DNA of 64,000 nt from Sclerurus mexicanus (lineage: Eukaryota > Chordata > Aves > Passeriformes > Furnariidae): NCBI GenBank assembly GCA_013396755.1, contig VWZF01004801.1, positions 17,445 through 81,444 on the forward strand, read 5' to 3'. Of this stretch, positions 50,442 through 63,831 are shown one piece after another (position 1 is the first letter of the stretch; each line of letters opens with the position of its first letter). Below the pieces are notes generated by a model. That model saw only the letters and a program-made list of their open reading frames with translations. It did no database searches and was not told the origin of the DNA. A program made the position numbers and the translations under genes.

Positions 50442-53077
50442 ACATGGGAAAAAAGACAGTAGTATCTATAAACACTTAAGGAAATAGATAGAGATGAACT
50501 CAACAGTAATTTCCTGGCACAAAATATGAGCAAAAGTCCATGTCATTTTAAAGATAAATATGTATTTTTCATACCAACACATAATATTATAAATCTTGCT
50601 GCAGTGGATTGCATAGAACTTCAGCTGAATAAAACTGCATGACATGGGATCTACTTATCCTGTATGTTCACAGAAACAACTTGTTCTCTGACAGCACTCA
50701 TTCTTGGGAATTTATTGCAACTGTCAGCAGCCAGTTTGTTCAGATTACTGCTACACATAAAAGTGTAACAATCATGAGGATTTATTAACTGATTATAGTA
50801 AAGGTGACAGTCAAGATCACCTTAAAAATACAAATTATGAGAAAGTTAAATAATTACATGACAACTAAAATCACTTCACTTTCATGTTGATCTTAGTATT
50901 ACCTATATAACCTTACTGCAGTGTATGTTTTTAATCACAGGAGCAAAATGACACAATACAGAACAGAAATTACTTGTTCACAGCAAAATGATATGAATAT
51001 TATATGTACTCAAACTGAACAATATATACACATACATACGTATTTCTACTTATCAGCCAAAGCAATGAATAATACCACTTATGCAAGTCTACATGCTTAT
51101 TTGAATGAGAGAAGGCTGCCTGTGTGGCTTTTGCTGGTGGTGCTTTCCATAAAAAGAACTTCTAGACCTCATGTATTTTGTCCTGGAACCTTAGTTGTTT
51201 TTTAAAAAAAATTATATTCAGAAGAATGCCAGAATTTCATGTCCAGTAAAATGCAGCCCAGTTCTGGTCAAGACCAGTGTTTCCTCATACAAATCAGCAC
51301 ATGACTGGAAATATATTTTCCTCAAAGCTTTTGAAAGAGGTCTTTTCCCAGGATTTTGAAATCCCAAAGTAAACATTGAATTGTTCCTAAGGTTTGGGGT
51401 TTTTTTAGTGTTCTCAGATGGAAGTTCACAAGGTGCTACAGCCTTTAAACTCTCATGGAGAATGCACACAACTGAAACTCAAATGGATTTTATAAACACA
51501 TAGTGCTCCAAGTGAAGAATGGAAATCAACCAGTCAGCATTTCATTTCAGAAACCACCATGTTGCAGGTGCCTGGACATCCAAATGAAGCTGGAGCCTTA
51601 TGCTACTTATGTGACAGACATCTTTTCTCAACAAGAATGCCATGCTTTCACTCTCACCCTCTTCACACTTGCCTCCCTCTCGCAAGCCACCCCTTTCACT
51701 TCTCCTGTTATGTCATCCCCAAAACCAGAATCTCACTTCCATGACTTCAGGCTTCTTGAATCTTTTTTCTGCATCTTCTTACCCTCAGAAATAGATAGTA
51801 AGCCCAAGTCCTCGCACACATGCCATCACCACTGTGTCACAATACCAGCTTTCAACTGGCCCTTACCACACTCCAGCGTAAAAAATACCATGGTATATAC
51901 AAGGCCACAGAAGTCTATGTCCCTGACTCCCTATTTCTTTTATTTCCCAAAAGTGTAGCTGTAACATAGTATAATTCCAGGAGAGTTTATGGCATTCTGG
52001 TTTGGAATAGAATTTGCAAGTAACTCAGTTTAGCACAGTAAAAACAGAGGTTTCCTGTGTTTTTCAGGAAGATCTTGGAATTTGTCCCCGCAACCTTCCA
52101 CCTGGGAAACCTTTTCTTCTATTTTCTCAGTTTGGTCTCTTCTTTCCCTCAATGAATACGATCTATTCAATCAAGTATACCTTCTCCCTACCTGTTTTTT
52201 GCCCAGGCAGGACATTTTCAAGAAACAATTGTTTTTGTTTGCATTTAATAGAAATACTCTTACATAATATTACATTTGCTGCTTGCATATTATTCAAGTA
52301 AGCAAGTGAAATTAATTACCCTCCATTCCTGAGAAATGCTAGAATGCTACCAAGAAGTTTTTTGTTTTCCTCCCACAGCCTCATTACCACTTCTTCTGGA
52401 ATCTGAATCTAAATATTCAATTTATTACATGTGCCTTGAGAGCCATAGAGCCTTAGTCATGGAGTACAACTCAGTCATGCTTTTAAAAATTAATATACAC
52501 TTATCACTCACACACAAAGAGCAAGTCTAGTGTTTGCACCAAAGTATTTCCAGTCTTTAGAGGCAGCCTTTAAAGGAGAAACTGGGGAAGTGGATCTGTC
52601 AGATGTTGATGATTTTTATCCACAATGACTGGAAAAGAGTATCAGGGAGGGGAAATATTAAGAACCATTTTTGTATTCTGATTGTGCTTGACAAATGACA
52701 GTTTTTCATGGAAATCTTCATGGGGAGGAATTTGTTTGTAGGTTGCATTATCAAGAGATAAGGTACCCACAGAAGGTGAAATGAGAGTGTCTGAAAGGAC
52801 AAACTGAAGAGCAACTATACATACACTGACAGAGAGGTTGCAAAAATCAAAAGCAGCAAGATTTCAGGAAGTGCTGCTTGGATGACGATGTTCTGAAAAA
52901 TCACACATGAAAACGTCACCATCTTAGGACTAAATTATTACATTACTTCAGAAAAATGTTTATTGCTAAGATAGAAGGAGACTGAAATCAAGCAAGGGAA
53001 AAAATACAATATAAATTTCAAATAATCACCCTACCCATAGAGTTTCATCATATAAGATAAAATCCTACTGTGTATAC

Positions 53078-53461
53078 TGTTGCGGAGAGGGAAGCCAGAC
53101 TGACAACCAATGTGATTGATAAGCAAGCTTCGTTTATTGATACACTCAATAGCTCTTATATACTTTTCACACAAGCATAGTAAGGCGTTTTCTCTAGCAG
53201 GCATCTTATTGGTTAATACTACAACGGCTATACTTAGTTGTTTATAGTTACAGCTGTATCTAAGTTTTTCCGCTTCAAGGTTTAAGGCCCTCGTTTCTCA
53301 CCAGTTCACTGTAGCCAAGGCTCACTCCCACAGGCACCTGTCTTGGCTTTATCTGCTAAGACATTCCACAGCAGGGATTTTACAGCGAGGCACACTAAAT
53401 TTTCTCACCAGTCGCTTGCTCAAGTGACCCATGACCCCGCTCTATTAACCATTCCCCAACA
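53078..53461 (-). mobile_element. Solo LTR with perfect 6-bp target-site duplication
   Basis: A 384-bp element with inverted ends (TGTTG...CAACA), flanked by the 6-bp direct repeat GTATAC (53072-53077 and 53462-53467). On the minus strand it has a TATATAAG box (about 53155-53163) and AATAAA (53133-53138) before a short U5. Size, 6-bp duplication and layout fit a class II (alpha/beta-like) avian ERV. No genes remain, which implies LTR-LTR recombination. Confidence 0.88.
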
Positions 53462-54497
53462 GTATACTTTTGAAAAGCATTCTTGTCAATATTAAAGCTG
53501 TTTCCTTGTCACAGACTCTGTACATATTCTGAGTTTGCATAGTTTATAGTAGGAAATAAACACAGAATGTTATTTGACTCACCTAATCTGATAAAGAAAG
53601 CCATTACCTTAAATGGAATGAGAGGGAGGAAAAAGTCAGCAGAAACATTGCCATATTGATAACAAAAGTACAAGGCTTGGTCTGTGGGATTTCCATTCCT
53701 GATTTTAACCACCAAAAAAAAAAAGTAATTTTGCTAGTTAACAATATCAATACCCTAGTGAAAGCACCTACAACCAATATTCTCGTGAACAACCAATATA
53801 CACAGGATTAATAATTATTAATACTATTGTTATGAGTGTATGGATATCAATGAAAGTATTATGTAAACAAATATCTGAGCTTTCCAAATAGCACCTACTT
53901 CATAATATATAAAAACAGAAACAGTATTTCCCTGTTAGTTAACAGTTAATGCCACTTTCTACTCTGTGAAATGGACCATAGCCAAGAAATATATACTATT
54001 TCTTGAACTCTAAGACAGATTAATTTTTCCTGAATATGAATTATGTGAATAATCTTACTTCTTTGCCCCAAAAGATGTGTGTAGTCTTTCAATACTCTAT
54101 ATTCATGTACCAAGTAGATTGATACATAAATTTGGTCTTATGCACCTATTACAAGTCAAAACAGTTATTTCTCCTCCAAACTGGATGTTGCTGTATGCAA
54201 CCTCCTGCATTTTGGTAATTGCTCTAAACTGGGGATTTTTATTTTCAAAAACCTCAGTCTATCAATAGGTAAAAGCTGACACCTACTGGTCAGTAAAAAT
54301 TATTTTATCTCATCTAAGTAAAGAATTACATCTATGCAGCAAAGTCTACTGGTACACTGCGGAAAATCTTCCCTGAACTTTAAAAAGAACAAATCACACA
54401 ACAAAATCAAGAAATAGTCATAAGATATAGTTTCAACAGCAAGGCTCATTTTAATCATCTTGCATCACTCCCAGGGAACAAGGAGGCTTGCACAAAC

Positions 54498-54628
54498 CTG
54501 CCAATAAAATCATCCTTTTTACCAGCATCTTTATCCCACACGGTAATATCAATAATTCCACCTCGTTCTTCATAGAGATGAAAGTCAAACTGCTCTCTCC
54601 ACTGAGAATTCAAAGTTTTTAGCCCAGT
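54498..54628 (-). CDS. MCTP1: MCTP1 exon, rest of C2B core
   Basis: A 131-bp exon, starting at phase 0 and ending two bases into an Arg codon (AG|GTTTGT). It encodes TGLKTLNSQWREQFDF followed by HLYEERGGIIDITVWDKDAGKKDDFIG. The FDFHLYEERGG and DKDAGKKDDFIG stretches are diagnostic of MCTP1. The aspartates of Ca2+-binding loop 3 (WDKDAGKKDD) are intact. The acceptor TTTTCTCCTTCAG is strong. Oddities: the first three codons read TGL where I remember IMP or IVP, and the C2-family NPxW motif reads NSQW, a Pro-to-Ser change (codon TCT). Confidence 0.95.
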
Positions 54629-56164
54629 CTGAAGGAGAAAAAAAAGAAAGTCATATTGCATTATGTAGGCATACACTTTCTTGAATTGTAAATTTAATCT
54701 TTACTGTCTGTTTGGAAAAGTTTTTTTCCGTCTGCAGTACCAGTATCTTGAACAGGGAGAATTAAAAAATAGTAATTAGGAAAGAACACTAGGTAGTTCT
54801 CTCATGCCTTTTCTGACTTAACAGCAACCTCCAAAATCCTGAAACCTCTCCGCCTTCAAATGGCTCCTGCACAAAGGATTTGCCCTGGGAATAATTATGT
54901 CCTCTATAGAATAATTATGTCCTGTCTTAAGTGTGAGTTAGCTGTAAAGTTCCGTCTCTGAGCTCAAAGGAAAACAAAGCACTTGCAACAACAATTCAAT
55001 GGTAACTATAAGTACTTAATTTTATCATGTCCTTTTTCCCCAGCTGCAGTAATACTGGGAGAAATATGATACTATGGTTTACTTTGGAGTAAAATTAGGT
55101 TTTTTCTAAAACTGTATTTTACTTCTTTTCCTTTAAAACTCAGATGAAAGTAGCTTTCTCAGTAATTTTCAGCCCAGTTACTTCTGACTTCAACAGATTT
55201 CAGTTCATATAATTGTGACTACACTGTGCAGAACAGAAAGCTTACAGATTTTTCTACCATAATGCAAAAGCAGTAGTCACAGTAGTCACACTTGTCCTTA
55301 GCAAGAAACTACCTAGTACCTTTCCTATTAAGGAAACAATACTTCTAACACCCACCAGTTCTACTGATTTGAAAAAATGGAAAATTCAGAGAGCATTATG
55401 AAAATTTTTAATTCACAAAAGCAGGAAATTTGATTTCTTCTAATTTCAGATTAAGAGGCCCTAATGCAGGCTCAGGGTTCTGCAAATATGGCAACTAAAT
55501 GTCCTGCTTTCTTCCTCAATTTACCCTTCATCTGGCTATGAAAACCACAGCTGCCATCCTTGCCATTGAGAGAGGAAGGTCATAGGCATCATCAGCGGTC
55601 CTAACATTTTCCATTAGCAGCAATTTTCCAAACATTAGGGAAAAGGGGAAAAAAAATAATAGTAGAGAGCCAAGCAAGTCCCTGTATTCATTTTCTCCCT
55701 GATCAGTCCTCTCTACCTGTGAAGCTCATACATAAGAAAAACCCCAAAACTTTAATGAAACGTGATGTAAGAACACAAAGTGAGAATATGAGCAGGACGT
55801 GGTTTGAGGATAAGACAATGCAAGGGATCCAAGAGGCAATCAGCATCAAGCCAAGAAGATACTTCTCAGAATCACTCTGCATCTTTCTCTTCCTCTAACA
55901 GGAAATGAAACTAACAGAGTCTGTATGGTATATTAGGTGTGTGCCCCTGTAAACCCACATTTTTCCGTGCTACATTTTTCCCCATGTAGTACTATTTTTG
56001 TTTATAACAAAATAAAAAGAAACATCTAAACAAAGCTCCAGGTACTCTAACAGCTAATTATTACAGCAATATATCTCCATCACTATTGAAAGTCACAAAA
56101 ACTAAAAAAATCCCAAACAGGAACAAAGTATTGCAGAAACATTTTCAGTCACAGTTAAAATTAC
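54629..56164 (-). other. MCTP1: MCTP1 intron
   Basis: A 1536-bp phase-0 intron, donor AAG|GTAATT and acceptor TTTTCTCCTTCAG. Nothing else is recognised. Confidence 0.88.
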
Positions 56165-56281
56165 CTTGCTTTTGTACTTCTGATGCCCCAAACGGAACTT
56201 CACATAAGGATCGCTTAGCCCATTTGCATCCATTGCTTTAAGTTCACGACCTTCTATTAAGGTAACACTAACTATCCCTCT
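56165..56281 (-). CDS. MCTP1: MCTP1 exon, start of C2B domain
   Basis: A 39-codon exon, phase 0 at both ends. It begins RGIVSVTLIEGRELK and ends LGHQKYKSK. This is the first half of the second C2 domain: beta-strand 1 (IVSVTLIEG), then the Ca2+-binding loop 1 with both aspartates present (KAMDANGLSDPYV). The acceptor is CTCTAG before the Arg codon, and the donor is AAG|GTAATT, both canonical. This is the most conserved-looking exon here; differences from human are conservative (for example REL for RDL, DAN for DSN). Exons upstream of it (C2A and the N-terminus) were not recognised up to 64000, so they lie outside the window or were missed. Confidence 0.93.
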
Positions 56282-59200
56282 CTAGAGCTGAGACTTTCTG
56301 TGCAGGTCTGAGAGATGCAAACTCTGAGTCTGGAACTTTAGTGAAACAAAAGCATAGATTTTGTTTATACAATTCCAAAAATTTCCCCTACTTTTAATTT
56401 CACATAACTATGAACATAAAACAACCACTTCAAGCCATTTTGAAGTTAATTCATAATACATATGTAAAAGTATTTCATAGAATTACTTGGAGAGAAATAA
56501 AACAGGGACAATTAAGCAGGTATTGTCATATGCTGCTTTTGAAGAAGCAAGCAGAACAAATGCTACTTAAGGAAATGTGCGTGAAAGAATAGAAGGTGGG
56601 TTTTTCTGTATCATTTCTGCTTCTGTTGATAGAACACGAATGTTACAAAGTCTCTTCTATTAGTAGTATATGATTGAATGAACTTGAACAAACACTAAAA
56701 TAAACATAAAAAAACAGTGAGAACTTCCATTAGAATAACATAAACTCCTCTATCTCAGTCTATAAAATAATGTGTTATTCTCAGAAATATGCATTAAATA
56801 CCAGCACCTAAGTTTCAGCATTTCCGAACAATGTTGCAGAACCTCTGTCCAAAATTGTACAGAAACTTGTGGACTGCAAACCCTCAGCCACTGACTTTGT
56901 GGGTTAAAAGAAAATTCACAAAAAACCCCAGATGGCTATGGCTTTCCTTAATGAACTCCACTGCAGGCTGGGAGAGCAAGAGGCTATAAACTTGAGTAAC
57001 TTAAGATCATCTCCAGTTTCCTCTGAGCTACAAGGTACCATAACTGGGGAGTCACCTGTGCACTTCTGAGGAAGGCAAACATGTCTTGGATGCATTTGAG
57101 AAGCAATGTTGCCAAAAGCTTTCTCTTCTATTCTGAAATTTTATTTGTTCAAGGTTACCTTATCTATAATCAGTGCACTCGATAGCTAAATAATATTTAA
57201 TCCCACAAATTATTCTTTCTAGGAATAAAAAAAACCCAAAACAAACAAACAAAACTCAAAACAAACAAAAAAACCCACCAGGGTCTGCATGTATACTCTG
57301 CTGTAAATATATCAAATATATGCGTTTTCTTCATTATGCATTGTAGTTTGGGAAACAAAGGTTCTTTGACTTCAGCAATCTGCGTGGCTGGTTTCATCAC
57401 TTGCAGACCTCCAGTACCTCTGTAAGAGGTTTTCAGTGCAAATTTGGTTTGAGTCTTTAGATGGTAAACACAGCTGGATGGTTACAGCTGTGCAGGTGCA
57501 CATGGCAGAATTTTACTTCATTATGCAGAGATGATGATAAAAATTAGACTGGAGTACAATCAACTGATTATAACCTGCATTCACCAGAGAGAAGTGTTAT
57601 ATGTGAGGACTGAGGCCACTGGAGTTGGACAAAATATGATTAACATGTTTTTTGCAGTATTTCAGATATTTTATTGGCATGCGTTGGTGTTTTCTAATGA
57701 TTTTTCATTCCAAGTAGTATGGTTACTCCCAAAATATTTCACTATATTTAATAAGGATTTCTCTTCCTGAAGTGAAGGATTTGACTGCAGGATTTGATTT
57801 CTCACAAACTTACTGTTTCTACAAAGGCAAACAAGGAACTGTGGAATAACTTTTAACTTAACCTGTGACAGCAGTGGGCCATCAGAAGCAGACACTCTAC
57901 AAAAATTAGTGCACAACTGGAACAACCACTTGACAGAAGAGACTTCATTTACAACTTGGGAACATTACATAAACTTCAAGTTTTTCCTTGGCACAAATAC
58001 CCCTTTCATTGGGGGCATACAGTCAACATTGCCAAAGACTTGACTTGTGAAGAACTGGTAGATTTTTTTTTCTTATTATTCCACTTTCTTAGAAGGCTTA
58101 GAGCAAAACAAAGACTGGATAGTAAATAATCAACATTGTCCCTGCCCTGAATATAAGGCAATGAGAAATACAGAAAGAAGAAAAGACCAAGCATGTTTGG
58201 GAAGATATTTATACTGGCATAGATGAGATAGATAGGTTGAGACTTATTTTGCAAAAAACACAGAATTCTTGGGGTTTTTTTAAGAGCTGAGTGGGAATCC
58301 ATATGATTTCCAGGATACTATCATGGCAAATAAGCTTGAGTTTGCATTTACAACTATTTTGAAGTAAGTCTTAAGCCAAACAGCATAGCTCTCTGCTCCA
58401 CTAATGACCAGTGATACAATGAATCATTTAAAGAGTATGATCTGAATTCTGTATTTTCAACAGCTCTTAAAATAATTTGCTGCATTAGAACACTTGCCAC
58501 ACTATAAAGCATGCTGAATTCTTATGACCAGCAAGGAGTTTCTTCAATGGGGCTAATTTATATACAAGGTGGCAAGGCAAGATCAAAGTGACCAAGAGCT
58601 GATTGTAAAATGAGAGACAGGTAATAGATGTGTTTACAAGGGTCAGGCAGGAGCCCCAAGAACAAGTGTTCACATGCTGCTGGAGGAAGCCCTCCTGAGT
58701 CAGAGCCACATTTTGCAGATAACAGCAATCAAAGCACCTTGCAGAGCCCAGTGGCATTTTGACTGACAGTGAAGCTGCAAAGCCTGTCTCAACATGCTGG
58801 AAGAAAAGCAGCCAGCTGCTAAAGGAGATATGGGTTGGTAAGTCAAATTTGACAAAAAGCTAAGAGATGAAAAAATGGAAAAGTAACACTGATTTCACCT
58901 TTTAGAGTTCTTCCCTTATGAATTTAATTTCACTGTGTGAGACAGGTACATTTTTAGGTACCTAAGAAACCATCTGTAAAGTCCAGCCCACAGAGAGTTG
59001 ACTAAAAAGTCAAGGGAAACCATAAGAATAAAACAAAGAAACAAGCCCGTATCTTTCTCAAATTCTCCTATGAAGGACTGTTTCTCAGGAGTAATTCTTA
59101 GGCAACTTGCTTCCCTGAGAAAGCATTTAATGAGTATTGCAGCCTGGATTCACTCTTCTGCCACAAACAGAAAACAATCATGAAGAAATGGCACTGCCTT

Positions 59201-62200
59201 TCATTTCTCCATAAATAGGTAGGAAGTTACATATTTCATATATGATGCCAAAATATGGAAGGAAGCAAGGTCAAAATCTCAGTCCATAATCAACTGTCAT
59301 TAATGTGGGATTACTATTCATATTATTCACATTTTGTGCATTTATATGCAGGATACAGGCATGTCAGCTTCCACTTCACATGTTCTAAACACCCCATAGA
59401 GAGAGGGGTGGCAGGAAAGTTGCCACCTGCGTGCAGTGAGGTTTTCACTCTCTTTTCCTGAAAGGAAATTAAAATTTGACTTCTGAAATGGAGTCCTTCA
59501 CATTAAATGATGCTTCAAGCTGCCTGTGAAAGAAAAAAACACATATTTTCATATCCACACAGTGCTTTATTGTTTCTACTATAAACAGCATGCAAACTCA
59601 TCATGTTCTGACAATATAAACTTAGCTTTCATTTGTGTTTCATCTATTCTGTCTAAATGTGGGTGGGTTAGGGGCATCAACAGCAGAAAATCTGATACAG
59701 GACTGTATACTCTACTAAATAAGTTTAATATAGTCAGCCAAATGTCAGAGCTGAAAGATGATCTTATAACATGACTCAATGTTCTCCATGTGTTCAGGTA
59801 TATCTGGTAATACTACTGGCTGGGAAACCAACTAGGCTTAGTCAGAATTTGGGCATTGATCCCAGGTCCATCAAGACCACATTCTTAATGAATTAGTGTT
59901 ACTTTTATCAAAATAAGTGATGCATTTAGTAGGTACTTTTGAAAAACCCTTAAATATTTACATTTCTCTTTGGATATCTAAGTGACCTTTAAAATTTTAG
60001 CACTCATTGAGTTGGAGAAATCCCACTCACTGCCCTCTTCCAGCACAATCTCACTTCTTCATTGATCAGCCCTCAGACCCCGCAAAGCATCACCTCACTC
60101 ACTGGCATGTGCTTGTGCCCATGCACATAGACTCTGCTTTTACTAAATCTTCTTGTTACAAACACTACTAGGACACACTGCTTCTCTGCATCCCTGAATA
60201 CAATGGACAGAAATAGAACAGTGTGTCTGACACAAACTTATTAAAAGGTTTTAAAAAGCAAATCAATAATGAGCCTTTATGTGCTGCAAAGGCATCTCTA
60301 TCAAAAAAATAACTTAAGCTTGGAAGCTCTAAATATAATATCAAAGAAGAAATTAGTGAAAGAATATATGAAAGAAAAGTATCCTTTGCTTAACAGTAGA
60401 TGTACAACTATAGCAAAGTGAATCAAAGCCAGTGTTGCAAATGACTGCTGCAAATTCAAGTAAACAGAATTCTCCTCCCCCAGTTTCTAGGATGCTTGCA
60501 TGGCTTGGATAAAACATGTAAAATAAAGATTGAGAATGTCAATAGATACAGCTGCTAGTTCTATGTACCACACGATGAAAAAATCAAGGGACAGTCATAG
60601 GCATTTGCAATGCTTTTCCTACATTAGAAACTACACAAGGTATGACACCTTGCAGAAGTCATCAACATATAGACAATGAGCTACAAAAATGCCTTAACTG
60701 GGATCTTGATGATTCCTTCTTAATGTTTGCTCATTGTGATTAAACTGGTTTTGTAAATTGACTGCTACTGATAATGACTGTAATATGAAAAAAAAACCCA
60801 CTTCTTGTAACTTCCTATCAACTAGAATTTACATTTTCAGATATTTTAATTCAAGGTGAAGCTAATCAAAATTTTTGTAGTTGTGAAATTTAGTCTGCTT
60901 TATGCCCTGTGTGTTTTCATTATAATTGCCATATTAAATCTGGTTTATGGTGTTTGCTCTAACAACTGGATACTGCCACTTTAGAGCAATATTGTCATGA
61001 CACTACTGTAACAAGAGCTCATACTTTAGCAGCATTTCACATTATTTTTTTTATTTTCTAAATGGAATAATTTGGCATTCTACCTAAGTCCCCTGGCTGG
61101 AGGCAGCTCATGTCTGGTTGAAGACGCTGTAGCACTCACTATGACTTGCATTTTCTGTGAAAGGGTGAAAATATTTATACAGAACAACAACATACAGAAG
61201 GAGTTGTCAGAGAAAATACGTTAGTACAGTCCTAACTTTCTCCATTGTCCTTCTGCCAGCAATTCCTCTTGGAAACTGTGGCTGCAATATGTGAAAGTCA
61301 ACAGGTCTCATGATGATCCTGTGACTTCTGAGGACAACCAGCATCACAGTCCTAACACTGATGTCAATGTGATACACAGAAGGATGGTGGCCACTGATAC
61401 TTAATGGAAACTCCCTGTGCTTTTTGGAACTGCAGGCATGAACCCAGAAAACCCCAGGCTGAAGTGTTACTCTGCTGTTTTTGTTAACTAGATCATCTGT
61501 TATCACTCACATACAATTAATGAAAATATAAGCCTCACCAAATATTTGCATAATTTTTATAATCAGATGTCTAGCAGACAGGCATATCTAGTCTGACTTC
61601 TTTCTTTTTTCCTTTTATCCCATTATATAGCAGCTTTCCTTCAAGCACTATTTACAGCTGATAAACTGACATCTAGAACATCATGGCTTACCAAAAACAA
61701 GTATATTTTCTGAATCTTAAAAGATTGTTCGCAGAAACCGAAACACGGGAATTCTACCATCTATTCTGAAATTCCACAGAGTTTTGGCTGAAAGATTTTC
61801 GTTGAAAGATTGAACTGACTGTAAATTTCTTCAATTAAGAAATATCATACAACTCTATGTTTATGTTTGTCTTTGTAATACTTATACCATGATTTGCTAT
61901 CAACAATTTTACTCTCTACTCAAGAGGCATCTAATTCCAGTGGAAAAGCATTTTGTTTCAATTTTAAGGCAGCAAAAAAAGCTTCATAAGTCTTTACTAG
62001 GTACTAGGAAAATGCAAATCAGAACCCACAGAAAATAAATATTTTGAGTTGGGCATAAAAGCAACAGTTAATAAGGCCATAGGTTATGGCACTTCAGTTT
62101 GTGCAACTGGAACACACAATTTCAGAAAAGCTTCTAAAAGAAATTTTAAGGACTGTCAGCAGTTAGGAACTAAAAGCCATATATTTTGCAATTCATTCTT

Positions 62201-62396
62201 GTTTAAAATGTTCATAAATTCTATTTTTCAGTTTAAAAGTATATGCAAAAAATTCTAAAGCTGAATTAAAGCAAATAGAGTTATCTAAATGCAAATGAAA
62301 AAACAATTTAATTCACTTGCTCTAGGCAGTAAATACACACTTTTATCCCAAACTAATCCCAAATTAATCAGAAGTAGCTTCTCAGTTGCAGCTGAG
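56282..62396. other. MCTP1: Upstream MCTP1 intron, nothing recognised
   Basis: Probably the intron preceding exon 56165-56281. I looked for the preceding exon (SLRLSDLHRKS region and C2A) on the minus strand and did not see it. An A-rich tract lies near 57228-57280. Confidence 0.55.
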
Positions 62397-62842
62397 GGGG
62401 GCCCATGTGAACATCATGAAGTTCAACAAGGGTAAGTTGAAAATCTTGCACCTGGGTCAGGGTAAGCCCAAGTGCAAATTCATGCTGGGTAGAGAATAGA
62501 TTGAGAGCAGTCCTGAGGAGAAGGATTTGGGGGTGTTGGTGGATAAGAAGCTCAGCATGACTTAGTGATATGTTGTTGCAGCCCAGAATGTCAACTGTGT
62601 CCTAGGCTGCATCAAGAGAACTGTGGCCAGCAGGTTGAGGGAAGTGATTCTTCTACTCTATTCTACTCTAGTGAGACCGCACCTGGACTGCTGTGTCCAG
62701 CTCTGAGGCTCTCAATATAAAAAGGGCATAGACCTACTAGAGCAGGGCCAGAGGAGGCCACAAAGATTGTCAGAGAGTTAGAGTACTGGTCCTAATGGAG
62801 ACAGACTGAGAGAGCTGATGTTGTTCAGCCTGGAGAAGAGAC
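62397..62842 (+). mobile_element. CR1 LINE fragment, end of the reverse-transcriptase ORF
   Basis: A clear match to chicken-type CR1 in sense: CATGAAGTTCAACAAGG, TTGAGAGCAGTCCTGAGGAG, GGATTTGGGGGTGTTGGT, GCCAGCAGGTTGAGGGA, GTGAGACCGCACCTGGACTG and TTGTTCAGCCTGGAGAAGAG. The reading frame is broken. It stops abruptly after GAGAAGAGA, so the usual CR1 3' tail is missing. Confidence 0.93.
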
Positions 62843-63831
62843 AGCAAGTATATTCTTTCATTCTTTAAGAGTGTAGGATTTGTTGAAATAAACTATTTCT
62901 ATATACAGCACCTCACACATTCCCTACCTAAGCTCATTTTTCCTGATATACCATCAGAAAATACTGTTCTTATAAAATCTAACCCCTATGTGGGAACATG
63001 CCAGTTTCATCAGAACTTTAATCACTATTATCACCATCCGCTCTGTGGGTGTCTATAGGACGACTAAATCATCGGTACAGTCTAGTAAAGACAAAGTTAC
63101 TAACTCACTTCCCAATCAGGGAGGACAACTGTTGCCTATGAGGCAAAAATTACAGTGACACCTTCTCATCTTCAGTTTGGAAGACCTAAATTAATAGACA
63201 GACTGAGCTTGATCATTCCCATAATCCTGCCTTGTCAATTAAGTAAGCACAAAGGGGACATGTGGTGACCACCAAACAAAATTTAATTTCCAAATGTTTT
63301 TCACACTGAAAGCTTAGGACATGAAGACTCAGATGCTGCACTTTATTCTCAATTATATTTATAAAAATGGATATTTTGCTTACTTGAGTAGCATGGCCTA
63401 TGTGCCCTATGTAAACTACCAGAATTTTTCAGCAGGTGTCAGACTTTGGTGGTCTCATCTTAGATGGTGTAATTCATTTTACTGGAGGTCTAGGAACACA
63501 ATGATGCTTATGTGAAGGTTCTCACATGAAAGCAAAATACATTTATCTATCACACTTCTTTTTTCTATGGGAATGTCTGGCAAATCCACACTGTGTCAAG
63601 TGCTATACCAGAAAGGGGAAGACATGCTTTACATTTGTGGTTAAATCAGTCTTGACAAAACAGCAACATGTTGGCTACTGGTGATCAATGCTCACATACT
63701 ATCAAGGCTTCATGATGGCTGAGTTCAACCCAACAACTTGTTAATTTCTCCCATCTTCTCACTATTCATTTTGACATATTTTCTGCTTGTAGTAAAACTT
63801 CATTCTGAGTATCACTGTTTTCTTTCCTCTC
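62843..63831. other. Non-coding, nothing recognised
   Basis: AT-rich sequence between the CR1 fragment and the LTR at the window edge. Confidence 0.55.

Larger units (their letters stand above)
42181..54497 (-). other. MCTP1: Large MCTP1 intron
   Basis: A 12317-bp intron, donor GCAG|GTTTGT and acceptor GTGTTTCTAG. It holds a (TTTG)n repeat, a CR1 fragment, a 36-bp tandem duplication, three solo LTRs and a GC-richer patch near 45720-45860. No additional exon was recognised. Confidence 0.8.
19679..56281 (-). other. MCTP1: MCTP1 locus, nine internal exons (partial gene, possibly decaying)
   Basis: Span of the recognised part of MCTP1, a neuronal-enriched endomembrane protein with three C2 domains and two C-terminal membrane segments. 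Nine exons were located by reading the minus strand against remembered vertebrate MCTP1 and by requiring compatible splice phases. Exon lengths in gene order are 117, 131, 187, 94, 103, 103, 102, 75 and 120 bp, with junction phases 0, 2, 0, 1, 2, 0, 0, 0. MCTP2 fits less well: the stretches VKNKQLTGPTKG-type and SIQNGEQKAYVLK match MCTP1. Intron sizes are 1536, 12317, 5100, 12268, 2090, 338, 341 and 1581 bp. Two lesions (an in-frame TGA and an AT in place of a GT donor) plus several altered conserved residues suggest relaxed constraint. Gene identity is near certain; whether the copy is functional is open. Confidence 0.95.

Noticed and set aside
51503..51958. Longest plus-strand ORF (151 codons)
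   Set aside because: Composition is biased to Ser/Pro/Phe/His, there is no recognisable domain, and it lies inside an MCTP1 intron with no splice context. Chance ORF.
61207..61506. 99-codon minus-strand ORF
   Set aside because: No match to upstream MCTP1 exons or to any family that I recognise.
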